DNA of 64,000 nucleotides from Pseudomonas amygdali (GTDB lineage Bacteria; Pseudomonadota; Gammaproteobacteria; Pseudomonadales; Pseudomonadaceae): the NCBI RefSeq assembly GCF_002699855.1, contig NZ_LKBW01000001.1, positions 1 through 64,000 of the forward strand, read 5' to 3'. Of the stretch, positions 8,079-18,261 are shown in pieces. The notes beneath the pieces were generated by a model. It searched no databases, was not told the origin of the DNA, and saw nothing but the letters and a program-made list of their open reading frames with translations. Position numbers and translations under genes: made by a program. How positions within the stretch are numbered: position 1 is the stretch's first letter; the number at the start of each line of letters is the position of its first letter.

Positions 8079-8549
8079 CTATGACAGCCCTGCATCCACC
8101 AGCCACTGCTCCAGCCCTTCCAGGTCGGGGATGCGCGCGACGGTTTCGCCGATCTGTACGGCAGCCAGCTCCAGTTCGGCCAGTGGGACGTCGACGTAGC
8201 TCAACTGGCTGTCGACTTTGCACGAGCGCGGAATGCCTTGGGTGAGCAACGCGATGAACCTGACGTCGTTACGCCCGCCCAGTGCATTGAGCACTACAAT
8301 CCGGGCCCGACCACCCACGCGGCTGCGGCCTCCGCAGGCGGCTTCGAAACTGAGCAGCGGCAAGGTCAGCTCGCGCCAGCTGATAGGTCCCAGATACCAC
8401 TCGGGAGCGCCCGGCTCCGCGCTGCAGTCCTGGTAGTCGATCAACTCGGCGACCGCGACGTTGGGCAACAGCAAATGCCGGTCACTCAACGGCAGCAGCA
8501 GGCCGGTCAGGCTGGTCAGGCGACTGGTCTGGAACGTACCTTCAGACAT
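8079..8549 (-). CDS. chpC: CheW-like adaptor ChpC
   Basis: A 156-residue protein from the ATG at 8549 (MSEGTFQTSRL), overlapping the chpA stop by 8 bp, which suggests translational coupling. It has a CheW-type fold pattern: a LLPLSDRHLLLPNVAVAEL beta segment, WYLGPISWRELTLPLLSFEAA, and a C-terminal PDLEGLEQWLVDAGL tail. CheW proteins link chemoreceptors to the CheA kinase, and in P. aeruginosa ChpC belongs to the Chp system for type IV pili. The methylesterase gene chpB, which lies between chpA and chpC there, is absent. REP and IS sequences start right after the stop. Confidence 0.85.
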   Translation of the reverse strand: MSEGTFQTSRLTSLTGLLLPLSDRHLLLPNVAVAELIDYQDCSAEPGAPEWYLGPISWRELTLPLLSFEAACGGRSRVGGRARIVVLNALGGRNDVRFIALLTQGIPRSCKVDSQLSYVDVPLAELELAAVQIGETVARIPDLEGLEQWLVDAGLS

Positions 8550-11500
8550 GGATCTGGCTCCAGTAAGCAATACTCTCCAGCAACACGGTTTCCTGATAAG
8601 GCTTGCTCAGGTACTCGTTGACGCCCACCGCCATGGCCCGATCCCGGTGCTTCTGGCCCGAGCGGGAAGTGATCATGATGATCGGCAGTTCCTTGAGCTG
8701 TTCGTCCTGGCGGATCTGGCTGGCCACTTCAAAGCCGTCCATGCGCGGCATTTCGATATCCAGCAGCATGATGTCAGGCGTGTGCTCCTGCAACAGGGTC
8801 ATGGCGTCAATCCCGTCCTTGGCGGTCAGCACATGCATGCCGTGGCGCTCAAGCAACCGGCTGGTGACTTTGCGTACCGTCACCGAATCGTCCACCACCA
8901 TCACCAGCAACGGCCTGGCGTGCTCGGCTTCGTGGTAGACAGGCGCCAACCCTCTGAAAGGCAAGCCCTGCAAGGTACGAATCTGCGCCATCAAGTCGAG
9001 AATCAGCACCACACGCCCATCACCCAGAATGGTCGCACCGGAAATGCCCTGCACCCTTGAGAACTGCGTACCAAGGCTCTTGACCACAATTTCGCGTGAA
9101 CCTGCCAGCGCATCGACCTGCACCGCCACCCACTGATCCTGCAAATGCACCAGCAATACCGGCAGCGGCTGCAATTGCCCGGCAAGCCTGGGTGGACTGC
9201 TGCCCAGCAACTCGCCCAGATAACGCAGCTCGTAGCTGCGTCCGCCGTATTGATAGCGCGGCGGGCTGGTCTGGTAATAGCCGTCCAGCTCATTGGCCAT
9301 GACGCGCACGATGCCATCAACGGTATTGAGCGGCACGGCGTATTGCTCTTCGCCGCAGGTCACCATCAACGCACGGTTAACCGACACCGAAATAGGCAGG
9401 CGAATACGGAAGCGCGTGCCCATGCCAGGCACCGAGTCGATGACCATCGAGCCGCCCAGTTGTTTGACCTCGGCATGCACCACATCCATGCCGACGCCAC
9501 GTCCGGAAATCTGGGTGATGATCTCGCTGGTGGAAAACCCCGCCTGCAGAATGAACGGCAAAACCTCATGGTCGGACAGATCGGCATCCGGATGGATCAT
9601 GCCGCGTTTGATGGCCTTGCGGCGCACCGCTGCCAGGTCGACACCCGAGCCGTCATCGCTCAACTCGATCACCATATCGCCGCCTTCGTACATCAGCTCA
9701 AGGCTGATATGGCCCTGCTCCGGCTTACCGGCAGCGATGCGTTTTTCGGTGCTTTCCAAGCCATGATCAACAGCGTTGCGCAGCATGTGTTCCAGCGGCG
9801 CGACCATCCTTTCCAACACATTGCGGTCCATTTCACCGTCGGCATTACCGACCTCGAAATGGACCTTCTTGTGCAGCTCCGAGGCAACCTGGCGTACCAC
9901 GCGACGCAAACGCGGCACCAGGCGCTCGAACGGCACCATGCGCGTACGCATCAGGCCTTCCTGCAACTGGGTGTTGACCCTGGCCTGTTGCGACAGCAGC
10001 GTTTCAGCGTCGCGGGCCCGCGCACCGAGGGTTTCCTTGAGGTCCATCAGGTCGGAGGCAGACTCGAAAAGCGCACGCGACAACTGTTGCAACTGCGAAT
10101 GACGGTCCATTTCCAGCGGGTCGAATTCCTCATAACCCAGCCGCTCGGCCTGAACCTGCTCGCGACTGAGAATACGGCCTTGGGTTTCCATATCCAGGCG
10201 ACGCAATTGATCGCGCATCCGCTCGATAGTGGTTTCAACTTCCAGCAGCGCGACCTGCGAATCCAGAATCTGCTGTTCGATCCGCCCACGGAAAATAGAC
10301 GTTTCACCGGCCAGGTTGACCAGGTCTTCCAGTTGCTCGGCGGGCACCTTGACCATTTCCGGCCCACTGCGCTCGACCTCGCCGTCAGCAGCAGACGCGA
10401 CGGCCACCACCGATTCCGGGCCGGTTTCAAAGGCTTGCGCAACCACCGGCTCGCCCACCGGTTCATCGCTGGCCAGTCTGCGGATGCTTTCAATCAGCAG
10501 CGAGGCATCAGGCAGCGGCTTTTCGTTACGCACTGCGTCGAGCATATCGGCCAGCACATCGTGACCGCTCTGCAACAGGCTGATCGTCAATGGCGCAGGC
10601 TGCAGGTTGCCGGCAGAAAGCCCTTCGTAAAGCGTTTCCAGCTCGTGGGCGAGGTCGCCTATCGGGGCGATTTCGACCATCCGCGCACCGCCCTTGAGGG
10701 TGTGCAGGTCGCGCAACAGGTTTTCGACTTCCAGCAGGTTGTGCGGATCGGCCTGCCAGCGGGCCAGCGCAGCGCCCGAGCTTTCGATGATATCGAAACC
10801 CTCCTCAAGGAAGACTTCACGCAGCTCGGTGTCATGTTCGGGAAGATCTTCGCTGGCCGCTGGCGGTGCCTGCACATCAGACCCTGAGCTCTCGAGCGTA
10901 CGACAGCGGCCCAGCGCTTCGATCAAGGCCGAGGGATCACTGAGCGCTTCCTGCCGATACAACTGCTCCAGCAGAATCGCCAGATGGTCGTGACTCTCGT
11001 GCAGCAGTTCGGCCAGCGCTGGCGAATGGTTGAAGCGCCGGTCGATCAAGCCTTCGTAGAGGTTTTCCAGTTCGTGGGCAAGGTCGCCCACCTCGGCCAC
11101 CTCGGCCATCCGCGCGCCGCCCTTGAGGGTGTGCAGGTCGCGCTGCAGTGAGGCCAGCGGCGCAGAGTTTTCCGGATCAGCCAGCCAGCGCTGTAAGGCC
11201 TGACCGGCGCTGTCGAGGATATCGACGGCCTCTTCCAGAAATATCTCGACGATCTCGTCGTCCGGGCCGGCAGTTTCAGTGTGCTCGGCCTCACTGGCCA
11301 ATTGCTCGGTGGCCGCGTTGAGCTCGGTAACGCTCAGGGTCCGGTGGCCATCGCTCTTGACCAGTCCGGTCGCTGAAGGGTCCAGCGCCTGATCCAGCAA
11401 CTGGTTCAAGGCTCGCACGCACTCGGGACGTGGTTCGACGTCCTGACCGGCAGCCACCTGATCAAGCATATTGATCAACGCTTCGTGGGCGCTCTCTGCT

Positions 11501-14500
11501 GCATCGAAAAAGCGTTCGCTGACCGCCAGGCTGCTTTCCTCGACCGCCCCGTATAGGTCGAGCAAGGCTTCGCAGAGCTCATCGACCTGCGGCAGATCGG
11601 CCAGATGCGCGCCGTGCCCCAGCGTGGTCAGTTCATCGAGCAACGCGCTCAGTTCCTGACGTTCGCCGGGGTGCTGACGCCAGCGCCGCAACAGGTTTTC
11701 CGCGTCCAGGACGATGTCCATGCCTTCGGCCAGAAAGCCGGCAAGCAGCGTGGGATTGCGCTTGATCCGCAGGCCACTGTCCGACTCGCGCAGCACCACG
11801 GTGAGGCGCTCGTTGAGCAGCGCCAGAGCCGCTTCGATCAGCTGCGCAGCACCCGCAATGGCTGCCAGCGGGGTTGTGTCGAGTTGCTTGAGCCCGCTGT
11901 GCAACAACGGTTCTGCGCTGCGCAGCAGGGCGAGTTCGGGCGCGCCGATGTCGATAAGGTTGGCTTTGTATTCACGCACCAACTGGTCGAGCGGGCTGGC
12001 CAGCTCGGCAATCGGCAACACGCCGGCCATGTGTGCGCTGCCTTTGAGGGTGTGCAGCGCACGCAGCACAGCGTCGCTGATCGAAGGCGATGCCGATTGT
12101 TCCGCGTTGTCGAGGAAGCGACCCAGGGTATTCAGATGCCCGAGCGCTTCCTGACGGAAAATTTCCAGCAATTGTGGATCAAGCGCTTCGCCTGGTACTG
12201 GGTCAGGGGCTGCAGGCAGTACCGGCAGCTCAAGCCCATTGGCCAGCGCATGGGCACGGGCCGCCAGCAGGTCGACATCGTTACGCAGGCGCTGCGCATC
12301 CTCGGCGAAATCGCGAATCACCGACGGCAGCAGCGTCAGCACTTCGCTCATCAATTGCTGAACTTCAAGGCCCGGCAGCACATCGCCTTCCAGCACCGGG
12401 TTGAGCAGGTTCTCCACCGACCAGGCCAGTTCGCTGAGAATCAGCGCACGCACCATCCGGCCGCTGCCCTTGAGGGTATGAAACGCCCGGCGCACTTCGG
12501 TCAGTGCGGTGCTGTCCCAATGGCCGCCGCTGCCCAGTGAGGCAAACCAGCGCGGCAGATACTCGCGCAATGCGTCGAGCACCTCGTCTGCCTCTTCCAG
12601 AAAGACTTCGCGCAACTCGTCGTCCACCGCCTCTTCGTCTGCCGAGGGCGGCAACAGGCTGGTGGGTACGTTGCGGGCAGGCGGATTGACTGCCGACACC
12701 GGGCTGGCAAGGACCTGAGCAATGGTTTGCGCAGGGCTGACCAGCGCCTTGCGATCATCCAGTTCCAGCAACTCATCCTGGGTGATGATTTCTTCCAGCA
12801 GCGGCACTTCAAGGGTGTCGGCAGCGGGCGTATAGCCCAGCCGCGCCAGGCTTTGCTGAGCCATGTCGAGGACCTGATCACCCGGCGCTTCATGGTCTTC
12901 GAGCATGCGCTCCAGGTAATACTCGATGCCAGTAATTGTATCGGCCAGGCAATCGAGCTGAACCCAGCTGGGACGGGTTTCGTCCACCAGCAGGTGTTCC
13001 TGAATGTATTCGTTGCAGGCGGCCAGCAGGCTGGCAGCACGGGCCAGCGGGATCATCGCCAGCGCACCGCGAACCTGCACGATCAGCGCGCAAAGCGGGT
13101 CGAGCCGCTGGCGGTCCCACTCACCGTCGATGTAATCGAGGATCACGTCCTTGGCCTGCTGCAACACCGTGCGGGCTTCGCGAATCACCAGTTGATGAAT
13201 TTGCGTCAGGTCAGTGGTCGGCAGGCGGCTTTCTTCACGACTGGCCTGTTCGTTGCTCCCGGCCATGCCCGCAAGGGTCGATTCGACGTAGAGCAAGGCG
13301 CCCGCAACATCCATCAGCGCGCCGTCGCTGGGCTCGCGCTGCCCCTGCGCCAGCCCCAGAACGACAGAAAGCTGATCGATGATCACCTTGCGCGGCTGGC
13401 CGAAGCCAAGCACTGCAAGGGTATCGGCGATCTGCCGCAGCGGCGGCAGCAGCGCGTTGAGTTCACTGACATGCTGGCGGTCACCGCGCACGAACACATC
13501 GAGCCGTTCCTTGACCCGGACCAGCCCTTCGCACAGGGCTACGATTACCGAGCGCATGGCGTCGCGGTCCGGCCCGGCCATGCGTGCGCGCTCTTCGTTG
13601 ACCACATCGTTGCCGGGCAAGGCATCGGCCAGCGCGTACTGGTCTTTGAGGTCGAGCATCTTCGGTGCCAGGCTGTCGGACTTGGCGATGTAGAACAGCA
13701 GGCTTTTCAGCAGCTCTTCGGGGGCCGGCTGATTGATGCCGGTCACGCCCTGCTCGGCCAGCCGCTTGAGTTCCTTGTCGGCATCCTTCAGCAGGCTGCG
13801 CAGGGCCGGGCTGTTGGTGAAGTTGCCGTTGAGCATGGTTTCGACCAGCGCCGAGGCGATTCGCCAGAGCGGACCGAGCGGCGCGTCCTCGCATAACTGC
13901 TCCAGCCGGGCAAACACCTTGGCCATGTAACCGAGCTGGGTCTGAACGCCCTGCTCGCGCATCAGGCCCGCCAGCGCCGCCTGCAAGGTCTGACGCAGCT
14001 TGCGCAGCAGGTTGGGCAATTCAGGGGTATTGCGCCGCGCCAGTTCCTGGTCATCGAGCGCAGGAACGACGACCAGTTGCGGGGCGAACAGGCTGGTTTC
14101 CGAGAGCAGACTTTCGCCCCGCGCACTGCGCAGGTCATTGAGCAACGGCAACACCACCAACGGCAGGTCCCGGCGCGCAGAGTGGATACGTTCCAGATAA
14201 ACCGGCAACTGACTCATGGCCTGAATCAGCAGTTGCTCGGACTCCGCCGGATGGCTAACACGGTTCTGCTGGACCGCCAGCGCCAGTTGCTCGATTTCCT
14301 CGGCCAGCAACGCCGCGCCGTAAAACTCGATCATCTGCAGGCTGCCGTGAACCTGATTCACCAGGTTCAGACATTCGGCCATCGCCGCGCTGTTGGCCGG
14401 GTCTTCGATGAAGGCATCCAGCTCGTTGCGGGCCTGGCGCAGCGTTTCGGCGATTTCGCCCTTAAGCCATTCAAGGGCCACGTAATCGTGACGATCAGCC

Positions 14501-14502
14501 AT
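8542..14502 (-). CDS. chpA: ChpA, large CheA-type hybrid histidine kinase of the pilus chemosensory system
   Basis: A 1986-residue protein. It has several Hpt-type modules: canonical histidine sites near residues 674 (FHTLKGSGRM), 817 (LHTLKGSAHM), 1124 and 1267 (LHTLKGGARM twice). A Thr replaces His near 961 (LTTLGHGAHL), and degenerate sites occur near 52 (VNQVHGSLQM) and 479 (VQVRGALAM). A CheA kinase core follows (LRNAVDHGLES near 1577, GRGVGMDVV), then a CheW-like domain and a C-terminal receiver with its acceptor in MLLDIEMPRMDGF near 1912. It phosphorylates PilG and PilH to control twitching. The P. aeruginosa protein is longer (about 2470 residues) with more such modules. The gene lies 47 bp after pilJ. 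Confidence 0.95.
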   Translation of the reverse strand: MADRHDYVALEWLKGEIAETLRQARNELDAFIEDPANSAAMAECLNLVNQVHGSLQMIEFYGAALLAEEIEQLALAVQQNRVSHPAESEQLLIQAMSQLPVYLERIHSARRDLPLVVLPLLNDLRSARGESLLSETSLFAPQLVVVPALDDQELARRNTPELPNLLRKLRQTLQAALAGLMREQGVQTQLGYMAKVFARLEQLCEDAPLGPLWRIASALVETMLNGNFTNSPALRSLLKDADKELKRLAEQGVTGINQPAPEELLKSLLFYIAKSDSLAPKMLDLKDQYALADALPGNDVVNEERARMAGPDRDAMRSVIVALCEGLVRVKERLDVFVRGDRQHVSELNALLPPLRQIADTLAVLGFGQPRKVIIDQLSVVLGLAQGQREPSDGALMDVAGALLYVESTLAGMAGSNEQASREESRLPTTDLTQIHQLVIREARTVLQQAKDVILDYIDGEWDRQRLDPLCALIVQVRGALAMIPLARAASLLAACNEYIQEHLLVDETRPSWVQLDCLADTITGIEYYLERMLEDHEAPGDQVLDMAQQSLARLGYTPAADTLEVPLLEEIITQDELLELDDRKALVSPAQTIAQVLASPVSAVNPPARNVPTSLLPPSADEEAVDDELREVFLEEADEVLDALREYLPRWFASLGSGGHWDSTALTEVRRAFHTLKGSGRMVRALILSELAWSVENLLNPVLEGDVLPGLEVQQLMSEVLTLLPSVIRDFAEDAQRLRNDVDLLAARAHALANGLELPVLPAAPDPVPGEALDPQLLEIFRQEALGHLNTLGRFLDNAEQSASPSISDAVLRALHTLKGSAHMAGVLPIAELASPLDQLVREYKANLIDIGAPELALLRSAEPLLHSGLKQLDTTPLAAIAGAAQLIEAALALLNERLTVVLRESDSGLRIKRNPTLLAGFLAEGMDIVLDAENLLRRWRQHPGERQELSALLDELTTLGHGAHLADLPQVDELCEALLDLYGAVEESSLAVSERFFDAAESAHEALINMLDQVAAGQDVEPRPECVRALNQLLDQALDPSATGLVKSDGHRTLSVTELNAATEQLASEAEHTETAGPDDEIVEIFLEEAVDILDSAGQALQRWLADPENSAPLASLQRDLHTLKGGARMAEVAEVGDLAHELENLYEGLIDRRFNHSPALAELLHESHDHLAILLEQLYRQEALSDPSALIEALGRCRTLESSGSDVQAPPAASEDLPEHDTELREVFLEEGFDIIESSGAALARWQADPHNLLEVENLLRDLHTLKGGARMVEIAPIGDLAHELETLYEGLSAGNLQPAPLTISLLQSGHDVLADMLDAVRNEKPLPDASLLIESIRRLASDEPVGEPVVAQAFETGPESVVAVASAADGEVERSGPEMVKVPAEQLEDLVNLAGETSIFRGRIEQQILDSQVALLEVETTIERMRDQLRRLDMETQGRILSREQVQAERLGYEEFDPLEMDRHSQLQQLSRALFESASDLMDLKETLGARARDAETLLSQQARVNTQLQEGLMRTRMVPFERLVPRLRRVVRQVASELHKKVHFEVGNADGEMDRNVLERMVAPLEHMLRNAVDHGLESTEKRIAAGKPEQGHISLELMYEGGDMVIELSDDGSGVDLAAVRRKAIKRGMIHPDADLSDHEVLPFILQAGFSTSEIITQISGRGVGMDVVHAEVKQLGGSMVIDSVPGMGTRFRIRLPISVSVNRALMVTCGEEQYAVPLNTVDGIVRVMANELDGYYQTSPPRYQYGGRSYELRYLGELLGSSPPRLAGQLQPLPVLLVHLQDQWVAVQVDALAGSREIVVKSLGTQFSRVQGISGATILGDGRVVLILDLMAQIRTLQGLPFRGLAPVYHEAEHARPLLVMVVDDSVTVRKVTSRLLERHGMHVLTAKDGIDAMTLLQEHTPDIMLLDIEMPRMDGFEVASQIRQDEQLKELPIIMITSRSGQKHRDRAMAVGVNEYLSKPYQETVLLESIAYWSQIHV

Positions 14503-14549
14503 GACGAGTACCGCCTGTTACCCAATCAAGGTTGTTCATTGGTTGTACA

Positions 14550-16592
14550 TCATCCGGCTTTCTTCGATGACGGCAGGGCAAAACCCGATACCGAACGACG
14601 CATTTCGCTGGCCATTTTTGCCAGATTGCCGATGCTTTCGGCCGTGGCCGAGGTGCCCGAGGTGGTCTGCGAGGTGGTCTGCTGAATGACAGTCATGATC
14701 TGTGAAATCTGACCGGCCGACTCGGCCTGCTGGTGAGCGGCATCGGTGATACTTTCGATCAGTTCGGCCAGCATTCGGGAAACCCCTTCGATTTCCCCCA
14801 GCGCTATCCCGGCGTCCTGCGCCAGTCGTGCGCCGCGTACCACCTCGCTGGTGGTCTGCTCCATGGAGATGACCGCCTCGTTGGTGTCGTTCTGAATGGC
14901 CCGCACTAGCGTTTCGATCTGCTTGGTGGCAGACGACGAGCGCTCGGCCAGCCGCTGTACTTCGTCAGCCACCACGGCAAAGCCACGTCCGGCATCACCG
15001 GCCATCGAAGCCTGAATGGCCGCGTTGAGGGCCAGAATATTGGTCTGATCGGCAATATCGTCGATCAGACTGACAATATCGCCGATTTCCTGAGAAGACT
15101 CACCCAGGCGCTTAATACGCTTGGACGTGTCCTGAATCTGTTCGCGAATGTTGTCCATGCCGTGGATGGTGTTGTGTACGACCTCGTTGCCCTTGTTGGC
15201 AATCGCTACGGAGCGCTCTGCCACCTCCGAGGATTCCGATGCATTGGTCGACACCTGATCGATGGACGCTGCCATGTCGTTGATTGCCGTCGAAGCCGCG
15301 CTGATCTGCAGCGCCTGATGCTCGGAGGCGGCAGACAACTGCATGGCCGTGGCCTGAGTTTCGGTAACGGCAGCAGCAACCTGTTCGGCCGTCAGGTTGA
15401 TGGTCACCACCAGCTCGCGCAACTGGTCGATGGAATAATTAATGGAATCGGCAATCGCGCCGGTGAAATCTTCGGTCACCGAGGCCGTCACCGTCAGATC
15501 ACCGTCAGCGAGGTTCTCGATCTCGTCCAGCAAACGCATGATCGCCGTCTGGTTACGCTCGCTCTTCTGTGCGGTTTCGCGCAACTGGCGGTTGGTCTCG
15601 CGGACCATGACCAGACCGATAAGGATGATCGACATCAGCGCCAGCAAGCCCAGTACATAGCCACCGATGGTATTCACGGTACGGCGCTTGGCCATGTTTT
15701 CCAGGCTGTTGGTGAGTACCGAGGTTTCATCCAGCAGGGTCTGTGAGGTGTTGAAAATGTTTCCGGACGCCTCACGCACCTGATACAGCTCGGGCGAGGT
15801 TTCAAGAATCTCGTCTACCGAGCCGGACACAAACTCGAATAGCTCGGCAATTTCCGCCAGCCGTGCACGGGCATCGCGGTCTTCGACCTGGGAGATTCGC
15901 AGCGTGGCGTTGCCCTCCAGCATGCCGTTGAGCACACGACCAAACTGGCTGGCGTCGCGGCCAAACGCATCGGCTGCCTGCACCGCTGTTTCGTCACCGG
16001 CCAGCACGGTATTGACCGAGCCGAGGATTCGTTCTGCGAGCAGCGCCTGACGCTGCGCAACCACCACCTGCGCAGCCGGCGCACGGCTTTGCAGAAGGCT
16101 TTCCACGACTTTTTCGTATTCGGCCTGCAACTGCGGGATGGTTTCGGCCAGTGTCGCAGCCACCTGATGCAGAGACAAAACCGTCTGTTCGCTGGCCAGA
16201 ATCACATCGGTACTTTTGCGCAGCCCTTCCCAGTCGCGCTGAACGGTGCGCAATTCGTCGCGTATCAGATCAGGAGCCGCAGGCAGCCCGGTGGCCGGAT
16301 CGCCTTTTCTCAGGTAGCCCCAGCGCACGTCGAAATCGTTGCGCGCATCGGCCAGCAGCTTGAACGCCTGGGTTTTACCGGCGGCCGCTTCGGTGGCGTT
16401 TTTCGCGATGCGCTGGGATAACACGCGTAGCTCACCAGCATGCCCGATGTACTGTTTGTCGTAGTTCGATTGAGTGTTGAGATAGGCGAAGTTGGCGAAC
16501 AGCAACATGATGAAAACGATAAGCGCGACAAACAGCAGAATAATCTGCGTCCGGCTGCGCGCGCCTTCCCTTGATCTGCCTGTATTACTCAT
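14550..16592 (-). CDS. pilJ: PilJ, methyl-accepting receptor for type IV pilus control
   Basis: A 680-residue protein with one membrane helix at about residues 17-38, a long periplasmic part, a second helix near 305-328 ([18 protein letters not shown]), a HAMP-like stretch, and the conserved receptor hairpin near 500-560 ([36 protein letters not shown]). The hairpin binds CheA and CheW partners (ChpA, PilI). In P. aeruginosa PilJ senses pilus engagement and feeds the Chp kinase. The methyltransferase gene pilK normally found between pilJ and chpA is missing here, so how this receptor adapts is unclear. Confidence 0.95.
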   Translation of the reverse strand: MSNTGRSREGARSRTQIILLFVALIVFIMLLFANFAYLNTQSNYDKQYIGHAGELRVLSQRIAKNATEAAAGKTQAFKLLADARNDFDVRWGYLRKGDPATGLPAAPDLIRDELRTVQRDWEGLRKSTDVILASEQTVLSLHQVAATLAETIPQLQAEYEKVVESLLQSRAPAAQVVVAQRQALLAERILGSVNTVLAGDETAVQAADAFGRDASQFGRVLNGMLEGNATLRISQVEDRDARARLAEIAELFEFVSGSVDEILETSPELYQVREASGNIFNTSQTLLDETSVLTNSLENMAKRRTVNTIGGYVLGLLALMSIILIGLVMVRETNRQLRETAQKSERNQTAIMRLLDEIENLADGDLTVTASVTEDFTGAIADSINYSIDQLRELVVTINLTAEQVAAAVTETQATAMQLSAASEHQALQISAASTAINDMAASIDQVSTNASESSEVAERSVAIANKGNEVVHNTIHGMDNIREQIQDTSKRIKRLGESSQEIGDIVSLIDDIADQTNILALNAAIQASMAGDAGRGFAVVADEVQRLAERSSSATKQIETLVRAIQNDTNEAVISMEQTTSEVVRGARLAQDAGIALGEIEGVSRMLAELIESITDAAHQQAESAGQISQIMTVIQQTTSQTTSGTSATAESIGNLAKMASEMRRSVSGFALPSSKKAG

Positions 16593-16640
16593 TAATCAGG
16601 CCCCCGCCTGGATCAATTGTGAAACAAAACAAACCAGAGC

Positions 16641-17180
16641 CTAAGATGCCAGGTCCATGAAGTCTGCAGACTGCACCAGCGCCCACGGACTGAATATCTG
16701 CCACGCCTGCTCGCGAATGAACTGCCCGCGCAAGAACGGCGCGATACCTTGATCGATGTCTTGTGATGTCTGGGGTATGAGGCTCAACTGACTGAAACGT
16801 TGCATGCCGAACACCTCATCGACCAGCAGACCGGCGAACACATCGTTGTGCTCGACAACCAGCACCCGGCGCTGTTTGCGCGCGGGGGTCAGTTCGTGGC
16901 CGAAAAACCCGCATAAATCCATGAGTGGCAACAGTCGGCCGCGCAGATTGGCGGTACCCGCCACCCAGAACTTCACGCCCGGCATCACCGCATGATGAGG
17001 CTCGTGAAGGATTTCGGCGATTTCGCCGATAGGTGCCACGAAGCGCTGCTCACCCATCCGGAAACCGATGCCGACCCAATCCTGCTGATGAGCTTCCTGC
17101 AGCGGCAGGCCCGCCGCCAGCGAACGACAGCGTCGATCCATATCAAGAAGCAGTTCAAAGGCAGTACGTGGCTCGGCCAT
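16641..17180 (-). CDS. pilI: PilI, CheW-like adaptor
   Basis: A 179-residue CheW-domain protein. Features include GFRMGEQRFVAPIGEIAEIL, FWVAGTANLRGRLLPLMDL (a CheW signature segment) and VLVVEHNDVFAGLLVDEVFG. It couples the receptor PilJ to the kinase ChpA. It sits between pilH (14 bp upstream) and pilJ in the leftward pilGHIJ-chpAC operon. Annotation rests on both sequence and gene order. Confidence 0.93.
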   Translation of the reverse strand: MAEPRTAFELLLDMDRRCRSLAAGLPLQEAHQQDWVGIGFRMGEQRFVAPIGEIAEILHEPHHAVMPGVKFWVAGTANLRGRLLPLMDLCGFFGHELTPARKQRRVLVVEHNDVFAGLLVDEVFGMQRFSQLSLIPQTSQDIDQGIAPFLRGQFIREQAWQIFSPWALVQSADFMDLAS

Positions 17181-17194
17181 GGCGATTCCGGCAA

Positions 17195-17560
17195 TCAGCC
17201 GACCAGCACCGCATTCAGGGTTTTCATCAGGGTTTCTTCATCCACCGGTTTGGTCAGGTAATCCCGCGCGCCCTGGCGTTTGCCCCAGACCTTGTCGGTC
17301 TCCTGATCCTTGGTGGTGATCATGATCACCGGGATCATGTTGGTGTCGGCATCCTTGGTCAGCTGACGCGTGGCCTGAAAGCCGTTGAGCCCGGGCATGA
17401 CGATGTCCATCAGCACTGCATCGGGTTTTTCCTGACGGGCCAGAGCCACGCCATCAGCGCCATTTTCGGCCTTGAGCACTTCATGACCGTGCTTTTCCAG
17501 CATGCCGGTGAGTTTGTACATTTCAGTCGACGAGTCATCGACGATCAATATTCGAGCCAT
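17195..17560 (-). CDS. pilH: PilH, single-domain response regulator
   Basis: A 121-residue stand-alone receiver. An acidic pair lies near the N-terminus (ILIVDDSS), the phosphoacceptor Asp is in DAVLMDIVMPGLNGF near residue 52, a Thr-type switch is in PVIMITTKD, and the Lys is in DYLTKPVDE. There is no output domain. In P. aeruginosa PilH opposes or balances PilG and affects pilus retraction and cAMP. The gap to pilG is 46 bp. Confidence 0.93.
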   Translation of the reverse strand: MARILIVDDSSTEMYKLTGMLEKHGHEVLKAENGADGVALARQEKPDAVLMDIVMPGLNGFQATRQLTKDADTNMIPVIMITTKDQETDKVWGKRQGARDYLTKPVDEETLMKTLNAVLVG

Positions 17561-17606
17561 GGGTGTTCCCCGTCAGATTACGAGCGCGCCACATCGGGCG
17601 CGGGCG

Positions 17607-18017
17607 TCATGATATGTGTTGTTCTGCTGCAACGAAGCCCGGCACATGAGCCTTGATCGCGCTGAGCAGTTCTTCCTTGCTGAAAGGCTTTGTCAAAAAC
17701 TGATCGGAACCGACAATCCGCCCCTTGGCCTTGTCGAACAGACCATCCTTGGAGGACAGCATGATGACCGGCGTGGACTTGAATGCGCGGTTGTTCTTGA
17801 TCAGCGCACACGTCTGATAACCGTCCAGACGCGGCATCATGATATCTACGAATATGATTCGTGGGTGGTTATCGGCAATCTTGGCCAGCGCGTCGAAACC
17901 GTCTATCGCAGTGATGACTTCACAACCTGCGTTTTTAAGCAGTGTTTCGGCGGTGCGGCGAATGGTCTTCGAGTCATCGATGACCATGACTTTCAAGGCT
18001 GAGGCGTGTTGTTCCAT
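17607..18017 (-). CDS. pilG: PilG, single-domain response regulator
   Basis: A 136-residue receiver from the ATG at 18017 (MEQHASALKVMVIDDS). An earlier in-frame start would add about 28 residues absent from the family. Receiver residues: VIDDSKT, the acceptor in IIFVDIMMPRLDGY, VIMLSSKDG, and the Lys in QFLTKPFSKEEL. PilG acts downstream of ChpA to promote pilus extension and cAMP synthesis in P. aeruginosa. It is the first gene of the leftward operon and diverges from gshB across a 244-bp gap that must hold both promoters. Confidence 0.93.
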   Translation of the reverse strand: MEQHASALKVMVIDDSKTIRRTAETLLKNAGCEVITAIDGFDALAKIADNHPRIIFVDIMMPRLDGYQTCALIKNNRAFKSTPVIMLSSKDGLFDKAKGRIVGSDQFLTKPFSKEELLSAIKAHVPGFVAAEQHIS

Positions 18018-18261
18018 AGCTGCTCTTCCATCGCCGCAGCGAATTTTTGCGCATTCTGCGAGGCACTGGGAGCCTGACGGTATCGCTTCATTGATGCCCA
18101 AGGATCGAAAACCGGATGCCGAGCCTTTTTAGCATACTCTCCAGACTCAATCCATAAAGCGCACCGTGGCGGGCCTGCCCCTTGACCCGGAGCAAACGGA
18201 ACGCCACCCTGATGCCAATTTTACGGCCGTTGCGGCCCTTACCGATCAGAGGATATTGCCC

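Noticed and set aside
9145-10887. Long open frame on the + strand opposite chpA (also 12727-13896)
   Set aside because: It is antisense to a gene with clear domain motifs. High GC at third positions opens such shadow frames. The translation is rich in His, Gln and Arg and matches no family I know.
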